In this document: piece by piece, positions 11,490 through 24,738 of the stretch | Numbering within the stretch: the first letter of the stretch is position 1 | Layout of the letters: each line of letters begins with the position of its first letter | NCBI RefSeq assembly: GCF_036850765.1 | Contig: NC_089493.1 | Span: 266,712,534 to 266,776,533, forward strand | Direction of reading: 5' to 3' | Length of the DNA: 64,000 nucleotides | Origin: Saccopteryx bilineata | Lineage: Eukaryota; Chordata; Mammalia; Chiroptera; Emballonuridae | Notes under the pieces: generated by a model | The model's database searches: none | The model's input: only the letters and a program-made list of their open reading frames with translations | Told to the model about the DNA's origin: nothing | Position numbers and translations under genes: made by a program

Positions 11490-13134
11490 ACACCACTAAA
11501 GACAAAATTAATCTATGGTGATACAAATCACATCAGGGATTGTTGAGAGACCGGGAAAGGGCACAAAGGAACTTTCTGGAGGGATGGAAATGTTCTGTGT
11601 CCTGAGAGGGGCGGGGGCTACATTAGTGTACACATTTTTCTTTTCTTTATTGAAAGATTTTTTTCATTTAAATATATTTGACTATAGTACTTTATAAATT
11701 TAAGGTGTACAATATGTTGATTTTATACATGTATAGTGTAATATGATTGCCATTGTAGGAATGGTTAGCATCTCCATTACATCACATAATTATCATTTCT
11801 TACATGGTTGGAATAGTAAGATCTAGATTCCTAAGCAAGTTTGCTGATTATAATACAGTGTTATTCACTCTACTGTGCAATAAATCTCCAGGACCAATTT
11901 ATCAGTTGAAGGGAGTGTATGGAGAAAGAGGTGGGGGGACAAGGGAACTAAGAGGAGGTGCTGAGGCCCAGCTGTGATCATCTACCTGCCCCTAGGCCTG
12001 GAGGGGCACAGGCAGGGAAGGTGTTACCAGGGTCCGACAAGAGCTGGGACCATGCAATAGGGACAGCAACCCCAGCCCAGCAGCTGAGAGCCTGGAGGAA
12101 CAGCCACTGGCAGAGCTAGGACCAAGCATGAAGAGAGCCAGGGATAAACACCCCAACTTTTCTCTCCTGCTCCCCTGCTCCCACGAGTACCTCCTATGCA
12201 TTACTTGGTCATCATCTTTCACTTTTAGTCCATTATGGAGAAGGAAAGTGAAGGTCAACAGTGAGGGGACCTGCCCACACCCACTGTACAATTGATAAGT
12301 GGCTGCGGCACAGGTCTGGGACCTTGACCTAGGCACTCAGGGCAAACCTCCAAGTCATTCCTTAGACAGAGGATGCCGAAAGTGTGGCCGCCTGGGATTG
12401 CGGGTGGACTGTGGCTAAAGCTAGCTTGGAGGACTCAGAGCTAGCAAGGTGGCCCCCTCAGGATGGTGACCTCAGCCCCCTTTTGCCTCTGAGCCAGGGC
12501 CCTGAACATCGTCTGGCCCCCCCTCTGGTGGCTCCCCTCGAAGCTGTGCCTGGACACCAGCCCGTCACGTGGACTCTGCTGACAGATTGGGTGTCTCCGG
12601 TGCGCCAGCGGCTGCTGCTAAGTGGCTTCCTGGCAGGGAGTCAGGGGTCACCTCATCGCTGCTCTGCTCAAACAGCGCTGGCCTCTTCGGGGCGCCTCCC
12701 ACGTCTGTCTGCTATGATCGCGTGTGTTTAGCATCAACTCTGAGATCCAGCCCCTGCTTGGCAACTCTCTGGGGAGTGGCCTCAGGAACCAGTGGCCCCT
12801 GGGACAGATGGAGTGTTGGCCAGAGGGGCCCTGGGCAAGAGCCAGTGAGTCTCACCACCCATGTTCATGGTGGACCCCACGTGCGGGGCCACTCTGTGTC
12901 CTGGGCTCCTATGTTCCACACGCTCATTCTCGCCAGTGCTATCCAGGCCCCTGGCTCTGAGCCTCGGCTCTGGGCCAGCCCTTGATCTCAGAATTTTTCT
13001 TTTTCTTCTTGCAGTGTGTCCCATCAAGGCCTGTCTGGGGTCTGGGGACTGGGTGAGCCTGTCTCTGAGCTGCTATCTAAGACTATGGTCCCAGTTGGTG
13101 AGGCCATAGGTGCAGGGGGTCAGTTCTAGGGCCA

Positions 13135-13245
13135 ACACCACCACTTCAGCTGAGCGATCCTGGGAAAGTCGATTCCCCTACTTAGGGCTCCACTGTCTTT
13201 GGAAAACAGTGAGGATAGAGCTAAGCACATAGCAGGACTCCAGTA
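13135..13245 (+). repeat. MIR SINE fragment
   Basis: 'GATCCTGGGAAAGTCGATTC' and 'GCTAAGCACATAGCAGGACT' match the MIR core and 3' end. Confidence 0.65.
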
Positions 13246-15756
13246 GCCCCTGAGACATCTGCCTGGACATGTGTCACTGCAAGACTGCTCTGCTCTGCTC
13301 TCCCAGGGTTCCTTGGCTCACCTTGCGCTGGGGGATCAGACACAGCCCCAGCTGGGAGAGGAGGCAAGTTTGGTACAGAGTGATGAGTGCAATTACTAGA
13401 CAATACGTCAGAACAAAGGGGAAACAGGGACAAGGTGGGGGTCAGGAAAGACTTCTTGGAGTGACATTGGAGCTGGTCCATTAGCTAAGCAGGGTTATCT
13501 CAGGTAGAAAGGAGGCCATTGAACAAGCATTCCACACGGAGGGATCAGCACACGGAAGAGAGAAGGTTGCTATGCACTGGGGAAACAGATCCGGTTCTCT
13601 GTGGTCAGGGTAAAGGGTGCGGGGGGTGGGGTGGCAGGAGGTATGCTGGAAAAGTGGGGGCCTGAGGACCAGGGAGCCAGGGGGTAGGTGAAGTACAGTA
13701 GGCAATACAGAACATTCTGGAAGCCAGAAGGGGATGGCTAACTGGGGAAGGAACCAGAGTGTCTTCTCTCCAAGTGTGGTCTAGATCACCTGAGGAGCTG
13801 TTAAAATGCAGACTCTAGGCCTGTAGTTCCTCAGCAATAGCTGTGTCAATTACAGAGAGACCTAAAAGAGGCAGAAGCCACCTGGCAGGACCTGGGGCAG
13901 TTTGGGGGCCATTTGTAAAGAGCAGCTGAGGCTCAGGGTGAGCCAGCCAGGCTGGACCTGGGGGCTCTACCACATGCCCCAACTCGGCTAGGCTCCTGGC
14001 TCAGAGTACAGGTAGGCACTCTGCATGTTTCCCAGCAGACAGAGGGCCTATTTACCTCCACCCCTTCCCTCCAAGGCAAGAAAGGGAAGGGCCTGAGCTT
14101 CTGGGGTCTCTGATCCAGGCTTAGGCCCTGGCTCCCTTCAGTAAGAAGCTTGTCCCCACAGCAGGCGGGCGGAGTCCTATGCAGCTGACACTCGTTCTTT
14201 GTCTGACTCACAGCAGGGGAAGGTGCCAGGTTGGTGTCCAACTTGGCCGGTATCCAAACTGGGTCAGCAGTGCCAGCCTCCCATCTGGTCCTGAAGATAC
14301 CCCCAGAGTTCGAGGGCTCATCTGAGAGAGGTCAGAGTAGCCATTGGCTCAGGGGCAAGGAACTGCCGCTGTGATTGATCAGGCGCAGGAAATAACCATC
14401 TTGTCCACCACTTACAGGAAGAGGCTCACTAGTACCCAGAGATGTGGATCAGCTGTGCTGGGCCTTACCTTAAACCCAGCTGAGCCAGGGTGCAAACGCC
14501 ATGCTGCTCTAGGCAGCGGGCAGGGGAGGGGAGGGCTTGGTGAATTTGCATCCAAAATTAAGGTTTTCCCCAGATCACCAAGGCTTCAGATTTGAAATAA
14601 TCCCAGTTCAGTGAGGGCTAGGGGGCTGAGGAAGCCAAGGAGGAGGGTGGGACGCAGGGACAGGCCCTGGGTGGGTCCAGGGGCTCTGAGACAGGCTTGC
14701 ATCCTGAGCCTAGGAGTCAGCCAAAGCATGGCCCAGGATGAGCTCCCTGAGTGCCTGGCACTGGCTGAGGCTGGGGGGCCTGGCCTCTTCCAAAGACCTC
14801 CTTGTCCGGCAGCGGGTGGGCAGGCCAGGGTCTGGGCGCGGCTGCTCATATCTTCCTTGTTACTTCATTCATTTTGCTCCACTGATCCCTTGTTTATCTC
14901 ACTGGGAATGCAGCCGTGGTGGAAGCCGGGGCCAAGGAAAGGACCAGAGCCTGGACCACCTCCAAGAAAGTCCCAGCCCCACTCGCTCACTTCCCTCACC
15001 TGGGTTCCTGGGCTGAGCACGCTCAGGGACAGCCATCTCAACACCCGCCATACAGCGAGAGGCCAGCTCTGAGAACCCTTGACGTGGAGCCCAGAAGCCA
15101 CGTTCTGAACCAGGCTGAGCACTGACCATCTCTGGGCCATGTTTTCTCTATCTGAAAGTTGAAAGTTGTTCTAAATGACCCTTGAACATGCTTATTGTCA
15201 TCAACAAATAAAGCTACCATTTCATAAGCACTGACCCCTTGCCTACCCTGTGCTGGCCTGGAAGTTCCTGCTTTCACCTGAGGCTCACACGTCTCACATG
15301 TGGATTACCACGATCCCACCTTAGAGGAGGCGGTGCGGGGAGCACCCAGGTGGGGCTAGCCGTGGAGACCAGGCTGGGAGAAGACTCTCCGAGCGGGCGG
15401 AGGTGCAGCAACATAAGAAGTCAAGAGCTGCAGTGGTTGGCGGTGTCTTTAGCAGGGCCAGTGTCTGAGGATGTCCTTTAAAAACTGGTCAGAAGGATAT
15501 GCCAGGTACCTACTCTATCTTCTTATTGTAAAGCTCCTGGCTGGGTGTGAAGGGTTAGGGGGCATCTGTGGTCCCTGGGGGCTTGGGCAAGGTGGGTCCT
15601 AATTCTATCACCAAACAATATTGTCTGCCCTAGAAAACCACCCCCTCAGGTCGGGGGGAGGGGAGGTACTTGGGCTTTGAGCGGGCTGATCTGAGCCCTT
15701 GTCCTTAGTCAGTGATGTCCAAGGATACCACGGCCAGGAAGGGCTGCCAGACCCCT

Positions 15757-15850
15757 GGTCAGATGGGAAAATTGAGGCCCAGAGAAACTGGTTGAGTTGT
15801 TCAGGATATACAGCTCTGAGTGGCGGGGCTGGGATCCAATCACAGCTGGT
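15757..15850 (-). repeat. MIR SINE fragment
   Basis: 'CAGATGGGAAAATTGAGGCC' with 'CAGCTCTGAGTGGCGGGGCT' is the reverse complement of the MIR core. Confidence 0.75.
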
Positions 15851-16439
15851 CTGACCCAGAAGCTTGCCCACTATCTGTCTGGCTCCACCCACCCAGAAGG
15901 GTGTGAATTCAGGCCTGGTACTAGGGCCAGAACCTCAGTGCCCTCTTGTCTTCTTTCCCTCAGTGACTTGGTTTTCCAGTCTGTGAAATGGGGTGGGTGG
16001 GTCCAACTCCAGGCCTGTTTCTGCCCCCTGTCCTGGAGCCTTGAGGAGGAATGAGGTCATATTTGTCTAGGGGCTGGAGTGTCTTGGAAGGAGAAAGCTC
16101 GGCAAAGACAAGGGCCCATTGTCCCCCCTTCCCCGGACCCCTGCCAGCTCCCGCCCCGGTCACCAGACAAGGCCAGCTCTGCCTGCAGGCTCCAGAGACT
16201 ACCACGTGCCAACAGGGGTGACTCAGTGCTGCCTCCATTCCCATTGATTGACACTGTCTGGAATCCCACCATCAAAAGTTTGTTGGTACCACAGAGGGGA
16301 AGGCAGGAAAAGAAGGGAAGGCTCTGGGGGTCTTGACTTGGAGATTTCACACTCGGGGCACTACAGTGAGCTTGAGAGAAAGGTTGGACATTAATAAGCG
16401 AGAACAGAGATTGTACACTTGCTTCCAGCAGCCTTGGTG

Positions 16440-16600
16440 TGAAGCTCTTACAAGCATTAGCTCAGCGAATGCTCAGAGAACCCCTGAGGAGACATTGATG
16501 TCATCACCCCCATTTTACAGATACAGAACACTTACCCTAGGTCATCCAGCTCATAACTAGTAGATAAAGCTGGGAGACATAGAATTCAAGCTTGCGTTTG
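16440..16600 (-). repeat. MIR SINE
   Basis: 'CACCCCCATTTTACAGATAC' and 'AGGTCATCCAGCTCATAACT' give a reversed MIR core, with the 3'-end-type 'CATTAGCTCAGCGAATGC' to its left. Confidence 0.8.
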
Positions 16601-17089
16601 AGTGATTCTATAGGATTCTGCAGAGAGAGGGTCTAGGATGTATAGGTGAAGGCTGGGCTGGGGAACAGAGAAGGAGCAGATCAGATCCTGAAGCTCACAG
16701 TGAATGGGGGGTTCCAACAGAGATGTGGCTGCTTCCCTACTGAGCCCATGGACCAGGGCATGGTTCTTCTTTGCTGCAGAATGAAGAGGTTGGGACAATC
16801 CAGTTCTTCCCCTGCTAAGGACCGAGAATGCTTCTTGTCCTCTGGCAGTGTGAAGGAAGTATAAAGGATACTCAAACAATTTCAAAGCTTTGAAACAGCT
16901 AATGGGGCCACACATATCCGGGGCAGTTTTTGGCCTAGAGACACCCCTCTTTCTGGCTTCCTTACAGCTTTGAGGCCCATGGATCTCTGTCAGCAATTAG
17001 CCAGGCAAGACAAATAACAGCTCGAGCTTTACATGTCTAAGAGTAAACTCTTGATTTCCTCCCAACCTGCTCCTCCCCTGTGTCTTCCC

Positions 17090-17860
17090 TGTCTCAGGAA
17101 ATGGCACCATCGTCCGCCCAGTCGCTCAGGCCAGAAAACTAGGAGGCATCCTTAGATCCTCCCTCCCCTTACCACCCACATCGATCATTTGCCAAGACTT
17201 GTCAATTCTACCTCCAAAATAAACCCCAAGTCCATTTCCCTGGGTTCCTACTGCCACCACTGTGTCCAAGCCACCACTGGCTCTCCCCTGGACAACGATG
17301 CCAGCCTCCTCCTGCCTGCCTCCCTTGTGCCCGCTCTTGCCCACTCCCCCACAGAGCCAGAGGAATTGGCTTAAAATGTAAATCAGATCCTACCCTTTTC
17401 CTGCTTAAACTGCCCCTTCCCCCACTGGTTTCCTATTGCATTTGGAGCAAAATTGACACACCTCGATGGTTGTGAGGTCCCTCATGACCTGATGCTACCT
17501 CACCTCCTTCCACTTTCCCAGCACCAACGCCTTTTTATATCAGTATGTTTGCATATGCTGTTCCCTCTGCCTTGAAGCTCTTTCCAGCAGTTCTTCACCC
17601 AGCTTGTCCATTCTTGTTCTTCATGTCTTGGCTTGTATCTCACTTTCTTTGCCACCTCAAACTAGGTCTCCCCAGGTCATTCATTCCCTTAGAGCTTCTT
17701 GTTTGTCTCCTTTTGGGAATTTACCTTAACTTATCATTCTGTATTTACCCTTTATCTCTACAACCAAACTGTAATATCCAGGAGGGCAGAGCCGTGTCTG
17801 CCTTACACACCACTGTGCTCCTGGTTGGCACTCAAATCTCTACGGAATGAATACCAGCAG
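17090..17860 (+). mobile_element. L2 LINE 3' end
   Basis: The order of 'ACCTGATGCTACCTCACC', 'TTTGCATATGCTGTTCCCTC', 'CAGCTTGTCCATTCTTGTTC' and 'GTAATATCCAGGAGGGCAGA' is typical of the L2 3' region, ending with 'CTCAAATCTCTACGGAATGA'. The frame is not open; this is a fossil. Confidence 0.82.
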
Positions 17861-17919
17861 CTATTATATATTGAGCATTTCTAATTCTCTCTCATTTTGA
17901 ATATGATTATCTCAATCAC

Positions 17920-18075
17920 CCAATGAGGTAGGTAGTATCAGTGTTTCCCATTTTTCCAATGTGGAAACAGAGGGTCAGAAGCTAAAATTAGACAAATAGT
18001 ATCATACAGCCAGAATGTGGCAGAGACAGATTTGGAACCCAGGTCAGTCACACCTGAGGTCTGACTTTCCAATCA
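17920..18075 (-). repeat. MIR SINE
   Basis: 'CCAATGTGGAAACAGAGGGT' and 'ATTTGGAACCCAGGTCAGTC' represent the reversed MIR core and left part. Confidence 0.78.
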
Positions 18076-21000
18076 CTGTCAGGCCTCAGATACACGCTTT
18101 AATCAATGTCATTACTGTATTCAATCAAGTCTCGGGGTCATCGAATGAAAGATGCACCATTGTTCCATGGCCCCTTATGGAAGGTTAGAAACCATGACAA
18201 ACTATGACATGCCATTTCGATTTCAAAGATATGAAAACAACGGTTTGAGGGAATTGATGAAATGCAGTATTTGGGGAGCAAAAACCATTCAATCTTCATG
18301 AGCCAAGGGACAAAGTAATAGATGGATTTCTCAGCAGTGTTGAGGTCTGTTCTGTAGCCACCCAGGAAGAAGGAGAAGCCCTGCCCGTGGCCTGGAGAGT
18401 TCAGGCTAAGCAAGGACAGTCCAACGTGATAAGTGCGCTGGATGCTGCTGTGCGGGTGCTCAAGACTTCCCAGGTATTCGAGGGGGAGAGCCCAGACCAG
18501 ACCTGCTGGGGGGGCAGTGAGGAGGAGGAGCACGAACAGGCTGCATGGAGGAGAGGTCGCCCGAGTCAGATTGAGAGGGGGAGCAGAGGTTAAGCAGAGA
18601 CCAGAGGCCCCAGCTTTCTTTCGGGGTCACTGAAGAGTGAAGTTGGGAGACCTGCGGGGAGCAGGAAGTGGGCCAGGCAGAGAGAAGAACACATACAAAG
18701 GCCTGGAACACATCTTCCCTCTGGGAAATGGTGTGTAGCTCACGGTGGCCAGAATGGAGCAGGAGAGAGCAGGCTGGAGATGTTCTGGGGCGGATGGCGA
18801 TGTCTTTTTGGGACTGATGAAAGAGTTGAGGCTTCCTCACACAGGGAAAGGAGACCATGAAGTCATTAGGCAGCAGAGTGACAAGGCCACCTTTGTAAGT
18901 TAGAAAGATGGAGTGAGGGATGACAGGAAGCCTGAAGGCAGCGTGAAGGCCTGGGAATGTCTGGGGAGATGCTGTCAGGGATCCCCAGTCACCCTGGGCT
19001 GGACAGCAGAGTGAGGGGCACGGGGGATAAGCTGGGCAGGGGGCATCCTCCCCCAAGCCTGGGAACGTCCGGGTCGGCAGAGAGCCTGCTGGAGGCTGGT
19101 GAAAGGCCCACTTACCATGACGGATGGGGGCCCCGTCAGGCCGCGCCAATTAGGCAAGATGGAGTGCCAGGGCAGTGCTATAAATATCTTGGCCGCCGAC
19201 TGGCTCAGGAATGTAAATGGTGATGTTGAACAAGCAAGAGAAAATGTTCAGTTCAGACAGGATGGGGGGTTTTTTTGTGTGTGTTTTAAAAACATGTTCT
19301 TCCCGCCATGAAGACTTCAAATTGAACAGCAAGGAGAACATTAGATGCCCAAGAGCTGGCTACTTGTCTAGTCAGGGGTTGGAACAAGGCTCATGAAATG
19401 GAAGTTTGGGGGTAAATCTCTGGAAAAGCCAGTACATTTGAAGCCCAGAAGAAGCCTGAACCTCCCTTGTAGCCTTGTCCCTGGTCAAAGAGGTACCTGG
19501 GTGAGGGCATGCACTAACCGCCCAGTTTGGGGACACACAGCCCGGCCAGGTGTCAGAAATATCACCGGCAAGTAGAGGTGATTCTCAACACGAGGCTGCT
19601 TCCCAGAGCTCTCTGTTCTACTGTGGGTGTGACCCGACGGGGTGTCATGAGCTGGGGTTGAGGGCTCAGCTGCTCTTCAGACCAGAGACAAGAAGGCCTG
19701 GCTTTCCTTTGGGGTCATCGAAGAGCACAGTTGGGTCCCTGCAGAGGTCTATCTGGAGAGGCGGGTTTCACCTGCCTTAACATCCTTTGTAAATTTCAGA
19801 ACAACATCGACCCACAGGACTAACCCCACGCCTCATCGTCTCATTTACTTGGAACCACAAGATTGCAGGGTGACAGGCCGGGCAAGTGAGGGTCCTGCAG
19901 AGAGGGGGGAGGGGCATTTCAGCCAGCCCCGCAGCACTGGGACACCTCTCCCTGCAGAGAGGCCACCTGTGCAGGGGGTTTGGAGCAGCCCAGAAACCCT
20001 GAGAGTGAAATACGCTCAGAGGGGACACGCGGATATCCAGCACAGGAAGGACCAGGCAGGAGGTTCTGGACTAGCTAATGGAACGGAGTGACTACAGCCC
20101 GGGATGAGCTAGCCTGCAGAAAACCCCGGAAGACCTCAAGACAACAGAAGGGGCGCCGTCCAAGCTACCCTGTGGTGCTGAGACCCTGCTTTGTGTGTCT
20201 AGGAGGAGGCGCTCAGAATTGGAAAGGACACACCCTCCCTGGGGAAGGGAGAGGCAAACCAGGAGCATATGCGAGTGGGGGGATGAGGGGCAGGAAGAGC
20301 GTGGCATCAGGCAAGTTCTCTCCTGGCCCAAAGCAGCCACTCCAGGAACAAGCCAGGGGGCTGGGTCAAGGAGCTTACTGGACTATTTGAGGGGATTGTG
20401 AGGAATTGACCCATTTGGATCAATATTGATTGCTCAGCTCCATCTGGAGTCCCCGGTAGTGGTGAAGGGGGTCTGGCCTGGAGATGAGACAAAGGGCTCA
20501 GCCTAGCTCCAGACAGGGCCTGGGACAGACTCAAGTTCTAGGGGAAAGTTCTGAGTTTGGGTGAATGAACTCAGGCAGATGTTAGGGGTACGGGTGGGCT
20601 GGATCAACTGCAGAGAAATAAAGGGCAGTATGGGACCTGGTGGGCAAGAGCAGACTCAGGGAGCAGAGGTGGAGGTCAGCACTGCTCCCTGGCGACCCCT
20701 GAGAAGGGGGTGGGTCCTCTTCCCAGCCTGTGCAGGTGGGCTTGGGAAACAAAGCTGTACCTGCATGTGCAGGGATGACCTGACCTGCACCCTTGCCTGA
20801 AGTACACCACTCATCTTTCAGGGCCTGCAGACGGGGCTCAGAGCAGGTGCAGGTGTGCAGTGTGGCTTAGGTTGGAGAAGGGCCCAGGGTGGGGATATGG
20901 GGGCCAGCAGGAGCTGGAGGAGAGTAGTAGGTGACCTGGGCACCTCCTGGACCAGTCTGGGTCAGCCTCAGGCCTCACAGCCTGGTGGGTTCTGGCAGGG

Positions 21001-21844
21001 CCCTCAGCTGCCACACTCTAAAGTGAGTTGGCCACCCAAAGAGGCCCAGGCTGTGCCGACAGATGGTGCCCTGGCCTGTGCCCAGCCACTGGCTGTATCT
21101 TCCCAGCGAGTTCACACGTGCTTACATGTGTGCCCACATCTCAGCAACTCCCCAAGGGAGCACTTTTGTGGGAGAACAACGGAGTGTGTGAAGCCAAGAG
21201 AAGATGTGCCTGTGTAAACGCAAGTGTTTATGAGTGCAAACCAGGGATCCAGTGCACAACTAAGGATGTAAGCGTGCCCTGGGGGTGTGGGCTGTGTGAC
21301 TATCCAAGACTGCAGGAATTCCGGGACTGGCAACGTGGCAGCAGTGTGTTGGTGTCTATTTCTTGGTCTTCAAAGATCATATTCACTGCTGGTCACTGTG
21401 GCTTCATCCCCCATGGTCGCTGCTAGGAGAATGCCCCTCCTGCCCTTTCTCCCCACATTCTTCTATTGTTTGGAAACTTATAAACCTCTCAGGAAGTTTA
21501 AGAAAAGTTAAGGGAAAGTTATAAATGTTTTTCCAGAGGGTAAGAGAGACTTCAATATTTCCTACCAGCTACTGTAGAATTTTATTGCTTATTTATATAA
21601 GCTTTAACTCTGTCATCTGTCTGGAGATAATTTTAGTATTAAATGTAAAGTGTTAGCTAATATCCCCTCACCCTGAATTGCTGAGTCTTCCATTTTTTTA
21701 TAATACTTGCTTTACTATGTATTGAATTTTTATATATAATTGGTTCTTATATGTAATTGCTCCTTGTATCTATTTCAATTGTATGTCTTTCTAATCTTAC
21801 TCTAATACCACACTGTTAAATTATTGTTTTCTTAGAACATATTT

Positions 21845-21990
21845 TATTGAAGGCTTTATAGCATAGCAATTAAGATTATGGCCTTTAAAGTCAAACAGAC
21901 TGAGTTTTACATGGGAACTTGCCATTTAATAAATGGGTGACCTTGGATAAAATACCTCACAGTTCCTCATCTATAAAATAAAGTATTAGA
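21845..21990 (+). repeat. MIR SINE
   Basis: 'AGCATAGCAATTAAGATTAT', 'GGGTGACCTTGGATAAAATA' and 'TCCTCATCTATAAAATAAAG' match the MIR consensus order. Confidence 0.82.
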
Positions 21991-23099
21991 AAGCCTATAA
22001 AATACAACGCCCTCACAATCTCAGAATAAACTGAGAGAGAATAAAGATCAGACAGACAGAGATAAACAACAGCCTTTAGTGTGCATTTCTGTCCACTGCC
22101 TACCATAGAATTCAGCATTGTACTGGAGGGCCTAGCCATTGCAATAAAGCAAGAAAAAGAAATAAAAGGTATGATGATTAGAAAAACAAAGCCTCAGTGG
22201 ACATCCTACCCTTCATCCCTGACTAAGATATACTTGGACCAAGTCATTGGAAGTGCCAGACACCTTAGGTCTTCCCTCCACTCCTGCCAGGCAAAGTCTT
22301 CCCCCATAAAATCACTACAGAACACAACATAAAATACTGGTGTCCTGGGGGAGAAGAAGCAAGAGAGAAAAGAAAAGTCCCTGTACATGGAAGTAGGAGG
22401 TGGAGGTGGTGGAGGAGACTCCCCCAGTGATAACCCACTAGGGCTGTAGTGAGCATGCAGTGAGATAATGCCTGTGAGGCATTCAGAATGGCCCTACGCA
22501 GCAGATGCACAGTAAATGCTGCTCTTATCACCAATATGTGAAGGATCTTGTTCCATTTCATTTTTCCTCTTGTCCTGAATCTAAAAAAAAAAAAAAAAAA
22601 TTGTCGCCTGTGCATTTTTTCAGAAGAAATATAGGGTCATTTGGTGAAAACGTCCTTCTACTCCTGCCCTCCCTGCTCACATTTCAATAAGAGCTATATC
22701 AATGTATAAATGATGGGTGGGGGGATTAGGAATTAATCCCTTTATAGGACACGGGTGGCAGCAAGGACAGGAAGGATGGTTTTTGAGACCCAGAGAAATG
22801 AAAGCTAATGCTATAGAGGGGTCAAGAGTCAAGTGCACGATGAGGGTGACAGGGGCTGGTTGGGGTGGGTGGCGAGGTTATCAGGTTCAGGAGGAAGCAA
22901 GTCCGAGGCAGAGCCAGCTATAAAGGGCTGAGTTGGGTTGGGGGAACTGTGAGCAGGTGGTGGAGGAGATAAGGAGTTCTAAGAGAGCCAAGTAGGCTTC
23001 CAGGGGTGAAGACATGAGCATCAGGAGTGAAAACCAAAGCCAAGGGAGGTGTAATCTTCTGGGGGCTGATCTTGGACCCCTGCGGTCGGGGTCCTGGTC

Positions 23100-23225
23100 C
23101 AGGGGTTAGCTCTGCCACCAGCCACTGTGTGACCCTGGGAAACCTGTCAACCTTCTCTAGGCCTCAGAGCCCCTTTGTCAAATGAAGGTCCTCTCCATGT
23201 CATGGTGCTGTGAATCTCTTCCCTG
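23100..23225 (+). repeat. MIR SINE
   Basis: 'CTCTGCCACCAGCCACTGTG', 'TGACCCTGGGAAACCTGTCA' and 'CTCTAGGCCTCAGAGCCC' match the MIR core. Confidence 0.8.
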
Positions 23226-24738
23226 ACTGAAGTGGCCTCCCCCAGCCCCTAGCCCACTCTTCCTCTCCCCAGACAGCCCCAGATCTACTTCCACTTCCCA
23301 TTTTACCTCATGGTCTCTGAGAAAAGAAATAGTCAGGGATCTGGACTCCCTCCCTCCCTGCCCACCATTCAGTGCCCACCAGGTTCCACTTCCGGAAGAG
23401 CAGCTCCTCTCCTCCTCAGCCCCACTGCCACCTCTGCTTTCTGTTAATGCGCTAGTTCAGCCAACGCTCGCATCCCCTCCTCTATACCTGGCCCTCTCCT
23501 AGTCCTTGGGAACACAAAAGGAAACAAGCCAGGGACCCACCTGCCTGCAGCTCACGGCCTGGTGGGGGACGTGTGCACAGTCAGGTCCTTGCTTTATGTT
23601 ACGGTTTTGAGTGACTGCGATGCGCCTGGAACAAGAAAAACAGGGGTGAGCTCTCAGGCTTTGTTCCTAGAGGCTTCCTAACTTGAAGTCAGAGAGCCAG
23701 GAAATTGTAGCTCGTGTCATTTGTGCTCCTCTGGTCCTATGGCAGCACAATAGGGGACCCCAGACCAGCCCTGGGAATGAGCGAAGGCTTCTTGGGGGAG
23801 GCAGTGTCTGAGCTAAGCTGGCGGATGAACAGACCTTACAGCTTGAGGAAGCCAAGGCAGAGAGAGCTCTGGGGAGAGGGTTGCTAACTTCCGGCTGAGA
23901 GAGGAGCGTGCTGAGCTCAGTGCACCAAGATGGCTGGGGCAGAGTTGGAACAGAGACTACCGCAAGATCAGTGAGGGAGGCTGGAGCCAGAACACACAGG
24001 GAAGGATTTCTTTCCTACAAGTAGTGGGAAATAATTGTGGGTTCCAGGCAGGTGACATGAGAAGATTGGCATTTTTTAAAGATCAAGATGGATCAGAAGG
24101 GGGCAGGAGGGAGTAGATGGGGTGTAGAAGAGTTGGCCAGTGAATCAGGTGAAAAGTGACAGCAGCTTGGACTGGAGTGGGAGGCCATGGAGAGGGGCAA
24201 AAGAGGGTGACAGTGATGGGGTAGAGGGTGGGATGGTGTGCTAGGTGACAGAGTGATGGTTTGAGGAGGTGATGAGATGTGGTGAGGTGGTGAGAGGCTA
24301 TAGATGAGGTTGGGAGGGTGGGTGGGCACAAGACAGTGCTGAGGTGGTGATGGGGGGCCAATGGGGTGGAAACAGAGAAGTGGGCAAAGATGAGAGATAC
24401 CCATGAGCTAAGATTTCCAGGACATGGTGATGGGTTGGACCTGGGACGGGGGAGGAAGAGGGAAGTGTGGAAGATGGCCCAGAATCTGAGCAACAGGGAA
24501 GGAACGATTTGCTGGGCCATGAGCACGGCAGGACGAGCAGTTGTGGGGAAGTGGAGGAGTTTAGGTCTGAACTGCTGAGTTTGCCAAGCCTGAGGGCCAG
24601 CCAGGCAGAGATGACACTGCCAGTCTGAACTGAGGAAGACAGAGTGAGGTCCTAGGGCCCGGGAAAGAGTGGGTTTTAGGTGAGTGGGTGATCTGGAGTT
24701 GAATGCTGCTGAGGTGGTGAGATAAAGAATTGAACAGT

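Larger units (their letters stand above)
10760..11900 (+). mobile_element. L1 3' end, twice interrupted
   Basis: L1-like phrases include TATAAAAGCTAAAACTGTGA, AGGAGAATATCTTTATAACT, CTTCTGCTCATCAAAAAATA and GGAACTTTCTGGAGGGATGG, then a 3' UTR-type segment with AAGGTGTACAATATGTTGAT and AATAAATCTCCAGGACC. The last piece (11650-11900) may be a separate L1 subfamily. A SINE (10906-11285) and a short L1 tail (about 11372-11489) are nested in it. Confidence 0.82.
11901..17089. other. Unique intergenic sequence with old repeats
   Basis: No gene is supported. MIR copies lie at about 13135-13245 (plus), 15757-15850 (minus) and 16440-16600 (minus), and a MER5 fragment at 13768-13850 (plus). The stretch 13425-13600 resembles an old interspersed repeat found elsewhere here. 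The frame at 14611-15072 is GC-rich with no recognisable domain. Confidence 0.6.
17861..24738. other. Unique intergenic sequence with MIR copies
   Basis: No gene is supported. MIRs lie at about 17920-18075 (minus), 21845-21990 (plus), 22430-22535 (plus, 3' part) and 23100-23225 (plus). A 17-base A run is at about 22583-22600. Related 65-base stretches occur at 18598-18665 and 19681-19748. The minus-strand frames at 18460-19149 and 24083-24811 lack recognisable domains. Confidence 0.6.
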
